Below are positions 1 to 11,830 of a DNA stretch of 64,000 nucleotides, piece by piece. Origin of the DNA: Phlebotomus papatasi (taxonomy: Eukaryota; Arthropoda; Insecta; Diptera; Psychodidae); NCBI RefSeq assembly GCF_024763615.1, contig NC_077222.1:39184001-39248000 (forward strand). The letters are read 5' to 3'. The notes beneath the pieces were generated by a model, which had not been told where the DNA came from, did no database searches, and saw nothing but the letters and a program-made list of their open reading frames with translations. The first letter of the stretch is position 1; every line of letters begins with the position of its first letter. Position numbers and translations under genes: made by a program.

Positions 1-1154
1 AAAATCAACCACATAGGATTTTTCACACATTTGGACTCATGGGAGTTTCTCGAAATTTTTGGGTTTTCTTTTCGATTGGCGCTCTTTTTCTGCTCTGGCT
101 ATTTGGTTGGTCCAATCCAAAAATAAGCTGTTTAGAGTGTTGAGAAGAGGTTCTTCTTTTGCCACCAACAACAATTAATAAATTTTTATTTATCGAGCCA
201 CTGTCGAGACAGTGCCGATAATGACGCCAAATATCAATGACCGAATATATAAACAAGCACATTATTGTTTACATGCCCAACCACATCAGTGTTAAAGCCA
301 AACAATTATTTCAACTTCTGCGTCTACCGCGTGAAAATTTCACATGAATCACTAATAGAGAATTTTCTTTGGCTCGTCTCGGGACTTTTTTTATTTCTTC
401 CTTTCCTTTCAACTTTTCATCCCCTCAATTTAGTGTTTCGAATTTTGATCCGTATTTATGGCAAGTGAATCTTGCAACATATAAACGTTTATCTTCCGCA
501 TGGGCGAATTTTATAGGCGCGAAAATCGGGCTTCTCTTCGACGCAACCATTTCGAAAGGCATTAAAATGCCAAGTGAATCTATATGGAGATATCAGCAAA
601 TGGTGTAAAAGTTGCGTTATTTATGTGACCAGGACATGGGAGTATAAATAAGTTCTAATGAATGTCAGTGAGGTGTTTGGTCGTGAAGGATAACTAACAC
701 GGTGAAGTGTAGGCAATTCTCCGCAATACGCACAAATCTTCCCAGAATCCAATAAATTTTGCCCACTGACGTGCCAAATTGCACTTCAAATTTACTTATT
801 TTTCCTCCAATTCATTGTGGCACATTGTAGAGAGGATTGCAGGTTGATGCACGAATAGTGAAAATTTGTACACTGATGATTTGGGTTGTGCCGAGAAACG
901 TATCCTTCTGAAATGACAAATTAAGAGATTTTGTTGCCAAAAATAAGTGAGACAATTCTTATTATTTGATTTTTCTACTGAACAGATTGTCATAGCTCAT
1001 AGCCTCTTTTTGATGAAATAGGAGAGGGTGGGGTAGTCTCATGCAACAATTGTAAATTAGATTTTAGACTATCTTATAGAAAGACGACAAACAGAAGTGA
1101 ATCAACTTTCTGATGAATTAAAATTACAATTAAATGTACAATTTGAAAGACTTC
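1..1154. other. AT-rich DNA, nothing recognised
   Basis: No convincing coding, RNA or repeat signal. Short open frames here lack any recognisable domain. Confidence 0.5.
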
Positions 1155-1404
1155 CTGAGAAAAAAAGAGGTTACGATTAACTTTTTTTCGTCATAATTTT
1201 AATACTTTTCAGGTGTAAAAATATATCAACATTTTTTTATGTTAATTTTACACCTTTTGAGGGTAAAATCAACATGAAAAAGGGTAACTTTAACCCATAA
1301 TACACCTAAAAAGGGTAATATTTACACAGATTTCGGATCAATACTGCAGGGTAAAATGAACATTTCCGGAATGTTATTTTAAATTTTTCGGATTTTTCTC
1401 AGTG
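1155..1404. mobile_element. MITE family A, copy 1
   Basis: About 250 bp, nearly identical to 58565-58817. The ends are inverted: CTGAGAAAAA on the left, TTTTTCTCAG on the right. The interior contains repeated AAGGGTAA and its complement. No open reading frame; non-autonomous element. Superfamily not settled because no clear target duplication is visible. Confidence 0.75.
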
Positions 1405-1747
1405 ACACTAAAAGTTATTATTATTTTTGTTTTTTTTAAGTGAATTCAGGATTTTTTTGTTCATTTTCGAATTTTATCAAAATTTTATCAATCGTTAAGA
1501 CATCCCAAAAACTTAAATTTTTATACGGTGTGTTTTAAATCACTTACTTGGAAATGTAGTGTTACTTTAGTAAAATTAAGGTTTAAACCCATTCCTTCAA
1601 ACATAAAAAGTATCTGCAAATATTCAATAACTGAATATGCCCTTTCGTTAAACTTTCCCACCCTTCCCTATACAAAATATACTTTCTGCAAAATTAATTC
1701 TATGATCTAATTAAATATGTAAATTTTACTCGACTAATAATAAAAAG

Positions 1748-1970
1748 TAGGGGAAAGCGCGCTACCTTCGGACGACTCAAGCTTTGAACAACTCATTTTT
1801 TTCTCTATGTTCCTTATGGATTTCAACCATAGCTCTTTTCTCAAAATTTGAGGCATTGTACTAGCTATTAAAATATAATATTATAATGGACGAAATTAAT
1901 TTCTAATACATTGAAAAAAAAATTATTTGTTCGAAGCATAAACCGTCCGAAGGTAGCGCGCTTTCCCCTA
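1748..1970. mobile_element. MITE family B, copy 1 (complete)
   Basis: TA followed by GGGGAAAGCGCGCTACCTTC, mirrored at the right end as its reverse complement followed by TA. 223 bp, terminal inverted repeats of about 27 bp, no coding capacity. TA flanks suggest mobilisation by a Tc1/mariner-type transposase (inference). Confidence 0.85.
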
Positions 1971-2297
1971 TTTTTGTTTTATTATTGGCACATTTCAAGT
2001 CTAATTGCATTTTATTAGCTTTTTAGTTAAAATAGAATAAATGTAATGGCAAAAAAAAATGAGCAGAAAAAATTCAAACATATGGTATGGTTGCAGATAA
2101 AATTAAAAAACAAAACACTTTTTGCCAAAAGTGGAATGTAAATTTCACTGCTTTTAATGTTCTAAATTGAGTAACTGCTCAAATTTGATTTTTTTCTGAC
2201 CAAATTTATGAGTTTATTTCTTGTACAGTTGCAAAACAAATTAAAATCATCTCTTGGATCAGCAATTGTCACAACTTACTCGTTACCTATATCATGA

Positions 2298-2443
2298 CGC
2301 TACCTTTGGACTACTCAAGCTTCGGACAATTCAATTTTTTCAATTTGAGGCATTGGACAAGCTATTAAAATATAATATTATAATAAGCCAAAAAGTGAAT
2401 TGTGCGAAGCTTAAATCGTCTGAAGGTAGCGCGTTTTCCCCTA
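2298..2443. mobile_element. MITE family B, copy 2 (left end lost)
   Basis: Interior and right end match the copy at 1748-1970, including GAGGCATTG and the TATTAAAATATAATATTA core. The left terminal GGGGAAAGC is missing, so this copy is broken. Confidence 0.7.
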
Positions 2444-4261
2444 CTAACTTACGAATATTTCTGATGTAAGATTCTTTTTCCATGATTTGCACTTTCTATT
2501 CTCGATTTGTGTTAAATTTTGTTAGAACTACCGCTTAAGTCTATTTAAATATCCAGTTTTCTCACATTTGAATGTCTACACGGGGAAATTCCCAGCATAT
2601 AATTTCATTAGCGCAATCTTAAATTATCGATTGAGGCACGTTTTTCAATAAAATTGCACTTAGGTGTGAGAAATGATCAGCAGAAAAAAAATGTGCGATG
2701 TCTTCTTGTCAACTCGACACTGTCGTCCAATTGGCCTTGTTCAGCTGTGAAGTGATTAATGAATCTTAATTACATGATAGAGTGTGGAGACTATAAACTT
2801 GCACAAAATCTCGAATTCTTTACGCTCTAAAGCGATTATTGGCGTGTGGGCTGGAAAACTATTGAAAAGCTGTGTCCAAATGCATCATTTCCAATTAGCA
2901 CGCTATCGAACACTTATAATTGATATTACTCAAATTAATTATGTAATAAAAGAAATCTAACAATATCTTTTACACAAAAAAGTTAAACGGAAATCAATTA
3001 ATTACATTTTCTTTAATGCAATTTAAATTGATATCAGCATGTTTGTACTTTTTTATTTGAATGTCAAACTATAAATCAGATTTTGGATAGTTGTATGGGT
3101 TTTTTTTTGGGTGAAATTGGGTGCGATGTGTTCTGTTTTTAGGCAAATTCGTGTGACTTTTTCAATGAAATGTCAGTAAAAAACTGGTCACGCATAAAAA
3201 TATCAACGTCAAATGATCCTGAGCGGAAGGAGGAAAATGTACGAGGGTTGAAATTGTGGCAGTAGAATGTATTAAAGCAATAAAAAATGGAAATAAAAGT
3301 CGTCTTTTTTCCCCTTCAACCCTCAACATTTTTAGCAGGATGAGCTTTTCTAAATCGCGAATACTAGTAACGCGTGGTCCAGGATACGTTGGATACCAAC
3401 TGAAAAGTCTTATTAAGTTTAATAAACCACTTATAAGATTTTTAGTATATATTAGCGATATTAGAAATATTCTTGTTCAATTGAGTCATAATGATCCCTT
3501 TAGAAATCATCTTATTTGGTTATAAAGTTACTGTACATTCTTCCGAAGATTTTTTTTAATCGAAATTTTCCCTTTTTGTAAAAAAAATCATATGTGCAAA
3601 AATAACTATTTACAAAAAGAAATAATTTAAAGTGTAAAAGACTTTAGAATATTGGCTTTATAAAAAGGAACTTCAAAAATCAAATTCTTAAATTTTAGCT
3701 TGATAAAAAATCGTTGGAAATGAAAATATATAGCCTTAGTTTTTATGAAACTTTGTATCCTTTTTGCATGTACAAAAACTTCAAATAGAAATTGAAGTTC
3801 TATATCCATTTAGAAGTTAACTAAAAGTAATTTTTGCAAAGGATAAATTTAATTTTTCTTACAATCTTCTTAATTGTTAATTGCAACATTTAGTTTAAAC
3901 TCATTTGTACTACTCATTTCTGACCACAAGAATGTAATCTTGAAAATTTGTTTTTTTTACTTGAGTAAAAGAAAAATATTTATCATAAATATTAATTATC
4001 AAGATTTGTATAGAGGTTTTTGCTAAATCTGGCACATAAAAAATTATAATTAAAACATTTTTGTAGGAAAATTTTGCTTGACAATTTTGCTGTAACCTTT
4101 TTGTCCCTATCAAAAAGGAAAATTAGGTTTAGAGCAATTTATAAAAGTTTATGTTGTTGAATTTTTTAAAACTATTTGCATGAATCACAATTTAGACACA
4201 CACAAGTAAATCACATTTTAGACGTAGATGCTCTTTAAACCATTTTCGCATCATTTATCTC
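2444..4261. other. AT-rich intronic DNA, nothing recognised
   Basis: About 1.8 kb with no supported gene or repeat. An 89-codon frame at 3256-3525 has no recognisable domain. Confidence 0.45.
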
Positions 4262-4690
4262 TTAAGGTAACTGTGCCAAAATTCAGCATAGTTGCGTGCA
4301 AGCGCCAAAGTCTCAAGTTTGAAATGTAATATTTTAAATACAAATTGATTTTTTTATTCCTTCTTTTTAAAGAGTATTGCTTGGGACTTTATATGCAGTA
4401 TTTCATCTTCATTTTCATTCAAATCATTCTTATTCCATTTTAAAATAAATAAAAATGTAGACACAGCTTTGGTCGCCTATTTTGGCCACCCTCATTCTTA
4501 AAGTTCCTTGCCTTCCCAGCATTTTTCCAGTGTCTTTTCACATTATCTCGTGTGTCGAAACGACATTTTTGTTATGTTTTTGCATTGTATGGTCTCTGGA
4601 GTACGCAAAAACTAAAATTCATCGAAATTCGAGGAACAAAAAAAGTGGCCGGAATTGCAAACCGGCCAGAATTTGGCAGACTTACCCTAA
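4262..4690. mobile_element. MITE family I, copy 1
   Basis: Left end AGGTAACTGTGCCAAAATTC and right end GGCCAGAATTTGGCAGACTT then ACCCTA are imperfect inverted repeats. The same type of ends is found at 56144-56512 and, as a right end only, near 33985-34060. Confidence 0.6.
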
Positions 4691-4979
4691 AGGCTGAAAA
4701 AATAGATTTGAATCGAAACATAAAATATCGCACAAAATTACTCTGGAGTAATAACAACTGAATTTCTGATTAAAAAAAATACTTAGAAGTTTATAATCGA
4801 TTTACTACTGGTTCAGAACTGATTATAACCGGTTCAGTTGTGTAAAAAAATTTCAACATATTTCATCGACTCCGAACATGACACCATCCGGTTTAGAAAT
4901 ATGGTCTCTGTCTAGACCTAGAACCTTATTGCCCATTGGCTTTGGAAAACGATTATTCTAAATTATTTAATAGTACTTA

Positions 4980-5052
4980 CTCTGTTCCGAAAAAGTAGTA
5001 CGTTTGCTAGTAATTTCGTATGAAATAATGCACGACTTTTTTCGGAACAGAG
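4980..5052. repeat. Short 73-bp hairpin
   Basis: CTCTGTTCCGAAAAAGT at the left is mirrored by ACTTTTTTCGGAACAGAG at the right. Too short to code; probably a minimal MITE. Confidence 0.7.
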
Positions 5053-5154
5053 GAGGTATTTCGCAATGGACAAAATGTTTGCCTAAAAACTTGAAATATG
5101 AAAATATTAAAAACCCAAAATATGAAAAACAAAACGCACGACGCTTTTTCGACC

Positions 5155-5400
5155 ACTCTTAAAAAACATGGTTTTGGAGTGGAAGGGGTGGAGTGGGAGA
5201 AAATGAGGGATATGTTAATGATGCGGAGGCCGACTTATGGGAGGGCCCCCCGAAGGTCCTAAGTGTACTATTTCCAACCGTTTGACCTGTAGAAATGGTA
5301 AAGTACAGATAGACTAATGAGCAGAGGAGCGTGTGGATAAACAGCGTGACATAATTTCTCAGAATTCGTCTGAAATGCGAAAATTTGTTGAGAAAAGTGA
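5155..5400 (-). repeat. Interspersed repeat family E, copy 1
   Basis: The reverse complement shares several ordered blocks with 62376-62620, among them TTTCAGACGAATT, GTCACG(C/T)TGTTT, GGACCTTC and CTCCAAAA. No terminal inverted repeats recognised. Confidence 0.6.
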
Positions 5401-5494
5401 TCCCCACGGTTTAAAATATAAAATAGGAGTAAAACCCTCCATTTGAATGGGTTGTGAACCCGTTGACTGCACTCAAAAAAATCCACGGTTAAAT

Positions 5495-5995
5495 GGGTAT
5501 GTAAAACAGGGTTTGTCTATCAAACTGATGCCAAACCCTGTTTCAACCTAAACGTGGCAAGGTTTGACGTACAAGTATTTTTTAAACCCTGTTTCAACCA
5601 AACCCTGAAAAGGTAGAAAGTCAAATCCTGTTATGGATATTGATTAACCTTGCCGTCAGTAAACCTTGGCAGGAATGAAGACCAATCCTCGTCACGATTA
5701 TATTTTAAACCCTGTTTTCGTCAAACCCTGGCAAGAGTAAACCATAATCCTTGTCAGGGGTATATTTTAAAACCTTTTTCTCAGTAAACCTTGGCAAGAA
5801 TGAAGACCAATCCTCGCCATGTTTATATCTTAAACCCTGTTTCGTCAAACCCTGGAAGGAGTATGGCTTCACCCGTAACACGGGTTACACTCAATCCTTG
5901 TTTCCATCAACCCCTGGCAAGCGGAAAAACAACCCTTGTCATGAGTTTATTCAAATCTCGCCTCTTTCAACCTCTGGATGACTATTTTTAACCCT
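5495..5995. repeat. Degenerate tandem array, about 62-bp period
   Basis: Units start TTTTAAACCCTGTTTC and carry TCAAACCCTGGCAAGA and AATCCT(T/C)G(T/C)CA. Starts near 5583, 5642, 5704, 5766 and 5830 are 59-64 bp apart. Copies are diverged. Open frames across it are by-products of the repeat. Confidence 0.7.
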
Positions 5996-6003
5996 TGTTA
6001 AGA

Positions 6004-6210
6004 TTAAAATCAAATTTACTTGGAAAATAATTAAATAAAACTAGAAATTCTTATTATAATATTTTGCATCACTAAGGAAATAAAAAGTAACGGCTAGAAT
6101 AAAAAGTTTATACTTTAGCCGTTATTTTCTTATTTTCTCAGTGAAGAAAAATATTATAAAAGGAATTTCTAAGCCTTATTTAATTGTTTCACATGTAAAT
6201 TTGACTTAAA
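6004..6210. repeat. Imperfect hairpin, about 207 bp
   Basis: TTAAAATCAAATTTAC at the left pairs with GTAAATTTGACTTAAA at the right. Arms continue inward for about 85 bp to the pair AACGGCTAGAAT / TTTAGCCGTT. Confidence 0.7.
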
Positions 6211-6719
6211 TTCTAACAAAGATTGAAAAATGATCTCCAAGAAGTTTACTTAAGTGAGATTTGAATTTCTCATATACATACATCAGTGTAGAAGTATAAA
6301 AAAATTATAATTAGGTTAAGTAAACATTTAGAATTTATTACAACAAAATGGTACTTGTTTCTCTAACAATATATCATTATAATTCCTTATTTTACTATTA
6401 AATAATTACAATTTAACACAAATATAAGAATTTATAACTCCTAGTTATTTCATTACTTTAAACTTTATTATATTATTATTTTTTAAGGTATCGTAAAAAT
6501 ATATGTTATTTAAAGTTTTTTTAAACAATATTGGCAAAAGCTAGGGAGTAAATTTTAAAACAGCATGAGAAAAGTTATTTTCAAAATAATTAAGCAAAAA
6601 CTTAGGAAAATCCATCAAGAAAAATTGACAGTATTTGTTTACCTGTATATTCTTTTTCAATATTTAATCTTATCTCAATGAAAAATAAATAAATATATCT
6701 AGATTACCTTAACAGCTTT

Positions 6720-6843
6720 ATGGCGTCTACACACTAGTAGAATTTTTTTTTTAAAATGCCTTTTTAAAAAAATTCTGACGTTTCTACCTACAAGGATATG
6801 GGAAATTTGCTTTAAAAAGGCATTTTTAAAATTTTTTTTTGCA
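6720..6843. repeat. Repeat family K, copy 1
   Basis: Contains GTCTACACACTAGTAGAA and a small inner palindrome built on AAATGCCTTTTTAAA. The first part matches 14998-15097; the middle part is in the opposite orientation there. Confidence 0.6.
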
Positions 6844-7501
6844 GTATTGCAACTTTAAATAAAATATATACATATTCTTTGATAACAAAGTACAACATGT
6901 GAAGAATATTTTCTCATCTCAAAGCTTCAAGCCAGTGAGAAACTTTAGGATAGAGCCTTTACAAATTTATTTAAAGCCAATTGAGAAGCATCAACTTTAA
7001 AGCTCTTTTAAAAATCTCAATTTGTGAGATTTATATGCAAAATTTTTCGAAAACTAATGCATCAATTTCATTGAAAATTTGCATACTTCTAGAGTTGATT
7101 GTTTAAAACTTAAACAAGGATTTGTTTTTTTTTTGCCTTGATCATACCTTATTTTGCACGGCGAAATGTAGTGTAAAATACGCCATTTCTTTTCTTGTAA
7201 AAAATGCTATTGAAAACAAATTTCATGTTTTTAAACTTTCGTTGAAATATAAGTTTTACTCAACTGCTAACAGCAAATATTTAGTTTTCTGACTTCAGAG
7301 AAAAATTATGTGAGTTATGTCTCCGAAAATCATTTTAAAAGATCAGCCTCTTAAAATTTGTAAATGAAAATTTTAGAAAATATTGTTCTAATGTTGTACT
7401 TTTATGTTTCAGAGTTGGATTTGAAGAAATATTCTTTATTATATTTAAAAAAAATTAAAGAGGGCATATTTTTTGGTTTCTGAAACCTACTTTTGTTTGA
7501 T

Positions 7502-7559
7502 TGAAGCAGGATTGATTAATTTCAGGAATTACTTGCTGAAATTAATCAATCCTGCTTCA
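7502..7559. repeat. Perfect 24-bp inverted repeat with 10-nt loop
   Basis: 7502-7525 is the exact reverse complement of 7536-7559 (outer bases TGAAGCAGGATTGATT). Transcribed with foxo, it would form a perfect stem-loop. Confidence 0.85.
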
Positions 7560-7797
7560 GCCTGCACCACTTCAAAGGATGTGTATGTGTAAGCAGGATG
7601 GTGGCAATTATTTTATTTTGCACTTTCCACTGCTTCCTGGCGTGCTTCTGCTCTCTTCTCTTGAAATTTTAGGTAGAATTTCCATGTTTCAGTATGATCC
7701 TCTCGTTCGAACTTCTGCAAATCTGGAGTTCCGACATCTAAGAAAAAATGGTAACATAAACTAAAATTACAAAATTTATCTTAACCGTTTAGACATG

Positions 7798-7820
7798 TAG
7801 ATAGATAGATAGATAGATAG
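7798..7820. repeat. TAGA microsatellite
   Basis: Between five and six uninterrupted TAGA units. Confidence 0.95.
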
Positions 7821-7854
7821 TTGTTTATTCATTAGCAATAAATGAGACTAAATC

Positions 7855-8760
7855 CCGTGGAAAATAGAAAACGTATAAAACGGTTAACTCGAGATTAAAA
7901 AAAGAAGTTAAAACATAATCTTGACACAGTTTAAAATTCAAAAGTCTTTAGAATATTTTGTGGTGAACAGCATTTCACAGTTTTTTCACTAAAATCACGA
8001 GAAATTTTATCGATTTTTTTTTAGAAAATAAAGATAAAGATAAGAAAATAATAATTTTTAAAATTTCGTGAAAATCCCGTTAAAAATACAGAAAACGCCG
8101 CACTTTAACTTTGGATGCGCACACTTTGCACCAATACTAACCGTGGCAAGGATGAAAATCAACCCTTGAGAGATTAAAACACTTAAGGTTAACTCAAGGT
8201 TAAAACAGGGGTAAAATCCTAATCTTGACACGGTTTAAAATTTAGGCGTACGGAAAATCTTCAGTGAACAGCATTTTCACGCTTTTTCCACTAACACCTT
8301 CAAGAATTTCACCGATATTTTTTATGCAAATTAATTTCTCACTGTTTATTTAGGCATTGATGGTGGAAAATTGGGATAAATTCTGTGAAAACTTGAGGAA
8401 ACGCCGCACAATGGCTTTAGACGCGCACACATTGCACCAATACTAACCGTGGCAAGGATGAAAATCAACCCTTGAGAGATTAAAACACGGTTAACTCAAG
8501 GTTAAAACAGGGGTAAAATCATAATCCTGACAGGGTTTAAAATTTAGGCGTGCGGATAATCCTCAGTGAACAGAATTTTCACGTTTTTTCCACTAAAATC
8601 TTCAAGAATTTCACCGAGATTTTTTTAGATAATATATTGCTCACCATTTATTTACACATTTACGGTAAAATTGACCCTAAATTCAGTGAAAATCTCATGA
8701 AAAAGAGAGAAAACTCCGCACTTTGATTCTTGACGCGCACGTTTGGTTACAAACTTGAAA
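7855..8760. repeat. Tandem array, 306-bp period, about three copies
   Basis: GCACCAATACTAACCGTGGC recurs at 8128 and 8434, exactly 306 bp apart. The GGTTAACTC..GGTTAAAA block recurs near 7882, 8188 and 8494, and CAGTGAACAG..TTTTCCACTAAAA follows in each unit. The first and last units are partial. AACCCTTG and AACAGGG motifs link it to the 5.5-kb array. Confidence 0.8.
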
Positions 8761-8769
8761 AGAAAATTA

Positions 8770-9000
8770 AGCACCACTTACCACAGAACTTTTCACAATT
8801 TACTCTCCTATGTCGCTGATATGTCCCTGGGTGGTCACTGGGGGCTCATATTGAGCCCCAATCCCCGAAATGCCAACGCAAATGCCTCCATTCTTTGAGG
8901 CACACTGAACACTAAACACCATTTTTCTCTTACAGATTCCATTTGACAAGTTTACACGAGAAACCCTTAAATGCATTAACAATCTCGCCATGATAGAAAT
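8770..9000 (-). other. GC-richer island inside the repeat block, 63-codon frame on the minus strand
   Basis: The frame 8991 to 8800 (minus) starts MARLLMHLRV and ends HISDIGE. Composition is noticeably more balanced than the AT-rich surroundings. A donor-like GTAAGT lies just past its stop on the minus strand, and TTTTCTCTTACAG on the plus strand resembles an acceptor. I do not recognise the product. It could be captured host sequence or the loop of an element; coding status is unproven. Confidence 0.25.
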
Positions 9001-9202
9001 TTAAAACCATTCAAACCTTGCGCAAGATTTAAACCGATGTGTTAAGGTTAATAGTGAAATCCTTCACTAAAAAAAGGAGTTAAAATTGCTGAAACAGGGT
9101 TAACTTATGTTTACAGTTTAAAACCTTTTTAAAATTAAACCGTGACTAACCCTGTTTATAGTCGATTTTAAACCTTGCCTCAAATAAGCTCTTTTCTGAG
9201 TG

Positions 9203-10794
9203 TGGGTTAACTATTCTCGAGTAGTTGATCAAATCGAAAGTAAATTCACGATAAATTTATAATCGTAAAGTTTTTGGCAAAATACTCTTCCTTTGCAATT
9301 TAGTTCCGTGTTTAGGCACATGAGATCTTAGGCAGACTGTGATTTTTTTAAGAGTAACACAAGAGCTACAAGCTACCCAAAAGGCGGACGTTCACACTGA
9401 GGCGCCAAGTGTCTCCAAAACCAGTGGCTTTTCCCAGGGACTAGACGTACTATATAGCAACTTTCCGAAGGGGAGCTAGTTGGGTGGTGAGAAAAGACAA
9501 TTTCACAAATTTGCATATGAGTTTTTTCCACAAGTTTTCACTTCTCTTTTCATTCGTGACACTATTCACCAACGGATGTGTCACTTAAGGATATAGAAAG
9601 CTCCATAGAAAATTTACAGCCCCAAAAATATGATGAAATCTCCTCCCATTGTCACACCATAGAGACAATTAGAATTTACATATTCCTATTTATGTGATAC
9701 ATGTGAATTGTGAGCCATTTATTGGGTGATAATACATCGAAATTGAGTCATTGAGAAATTTTCCACTCACATAATCCCCACTGAAATGTAATCATGCAGT
9801 GCAATGGAAATATTTCCAGCTGATCATTGTTATTCCATTCCCTCTGGTATTTGCCCAATACTCATCCCCAAAGTTCAAGTGGGTTATCAATACAAAAGGA
9901 GTTAATTTCAGATGGTTTCTAGAATCACTCATGACAAGTGCTTCTTCTGGCCCCAAAGGGAGTCTCTCATTTGACTTGACAGTGTTTTAAACTCAATTAG
10001 CACGCAAAACAGTGATAATGTCGCTGTCCAAGAGATTCCAGTAAAACTTTTCTTCCATCGACCACTTGTGTCAACCACTTTTTTGTTCTGTGGGGAACTT
10101 TTTTTTTGGTCGTCACGTTTAACACGAAAATGTCTGGAAGTGATAAGTGCGGAATTTTACTGATTAGCAAACGTAGACAAGCTTTCGCCACGAAAAATCT
10201 CAGAGCTTCTATTGGAAATTGAAGTGTCTCTACCATATGTTTGTAACCTTAAGTATCATTGCATCAGATTTTGCAAGAATATTATGACAGTTTTGTTAAT
10301 TGTGAAAATTTTATAAATTATTTCAAATTTCGGATGAAAAGCTATCAATTAGAGTGGTTCTTTTCTCTTGATAAATTTTTAATTATATTGTTTTGTTTTG
10401 GAATATTTCAGTTAAACTTGTTTTGTTTGATTACCTTCCGAAAAGTACACTTTTGAATTACTTAAAATTTTGCAAAATCTATAATAAGAGAAAACAAACT
10501 TTATGTAGACCTACTTTCGGCGCTGTTTGAGTTTCAACAAATCGTCTTACCACTAATTTAGTTTTTTTTTTTAATACGTAAAGTGACTTTAGTGCATTTC
10601 ATAACATTTCACAAAATGCAACTAATTTCCTTTGAGTTTCTAATAATTTGTTTTGAATATTAAAAAAAAAAAAATTTAAAAATATGATTTTATTGGTAAC
10701 TAAAATCTAAAACGAATAATCTTTTGGAAAATGATGTTATGAGAAGAAATTCACATATATAGGATACATACGAAAAAACCCAAAAAACCTTTAC
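9203..10794. other. Single-copy-looking intronic DNA, nothing recognised
   Basis: About 1.6 kb. Open frames at 9799-9990 (+) and 10236-9997 (-) show no known domain. Confidence 0.45.
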
Positions 10795-11047
10795 TCTATA
10801 AATCCTAAAGACTAGAAAAGCTATGCAAGCCATTGTGAAGAGACCTCCACCTCGGGGCAAAACTAGGACAAGGTGGCTCAATAAAATTGAGGATCTTTCG
10901 TGGGAGCGCCACCCGAACATCTTCCGATCGGACTCTAACATCTTCCTGAAGTGGTGGAGTATCGACAGGCGTGAGCTATTAAACTTGGTGTCATGGGATC
11001 GCGATCTTAATAGGGATGAGCGGTTGAAAATGAATGAATGAATAAAA
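10795..11047 (+). pseudogene. RTE-like non-LTR retrotransposon, 3' end remnant
   Basis: The frame 10823-11041 contains RGKTRTRWLNKIEDL and SWDRDLNRDERL. This is the arginine/tryptophan-rich C-terminal tail seen after the reverse transcriptase domain of RTE-type and related LINEs. It ends in a short AATG-type repeat (GAATGAATGAATAAAA), as RTE 3' ends often do. No reverse transcriptase domain remains upstream, so this is a 5'-truncated dead copy. A diverged copy lies inverted at 32715-32912. Confidence 0.7.
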
Positions 11048-11219
11048 CACCAATGAATATAAAAAAGTATCTTTTTTTCTTTTGTAAGATGCTGATTGGC
11101 TTTACAAACATCAATTTCAATCAAAATTCGGACATATTAGCACTAACTAATCTTTTAAAAATTTCACAATTAATACTAACTTTTGAAAATTGAAAATAAA
11201 ATGATAAATTTAAAAAGTC

Positions 11220-11830
11220 AAATTTTTAATCACTCAGGATTACCTTGCGTATTGGTCAGATGATTTTCACAAAAACTCTATTGATCTGCCCATTTACCGA
11301 TTTTGCAATAACTCTAACAATCTGGTCATTTTTGTAAATTAAAGCAGATGGGAAAATTAGAAAATCTTTGCGAAAATCGATGGTTTTGTTGATCTTTATA
11401 AAGATTGTATCGATCTTTCGATTTATGAAAACATGGTGCCGATCTCCTGATCTTCATAAATATAATATCGATCTTCCGATCGGATGATCTTATAAATGAT
11501 CATACTTATCTGTTGACTGTTATAAGTCTGCCATTCTCGGTACACTTTGAGTGCGATCAACGCGATCTCGAAGACTGATTGCGCGATCAGAGCGATCTTG
11601 GAGACTGATCGCACGATCAATATGATCTCGTTGACTGATCAGGCGATCTGCCACTCACGGTACACTCGCGGACCATACTTATTCACCCCCTAGATCTGTC
11701 TATCTGTCAAACTTTGCAAAAATTGTGCTGGTCAGACGATTATACAGAAAATAGTGTCAATTTGTCGCTCTGTCTAAAGATCTTCCGATGAGTCGATCTT
11801 TAATGATCGCACCTATCTGTCGTTGATTTG
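11220..11830. repeat. GATC-rich degenerate repeats
   Basis: Dense GATC and CGATCT words. At about 11565-11650 a unit near 32 bp (GACTGATCGC..GATCA..GATCTCG) repeats three times. CTGCCATTCTCGGTACACT near 11528 is echoed near 11649 as CTGCCACTCACGGTACACT. Confidence 0.65.

Larger units (their letters stand above)
5470..9202. mobile_element. Possible composite element with CACTCA ends
   Basis: Begins CACTCAAAAAAATCCACGG and ends in a sequence whose reverse complement is CACTCAGAAAAGAGC. Both flanks carry the motif AACCCTGTTT in repeated form, which ties the two ends together. Inside are a 62-bp array, hairpins and a 306-bp array (listed separately). No transposase frame is visible. It may be one large non-autonomous element or two related ones that have spread apart; the target duplication is not clear. 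Confidence 0.4.
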
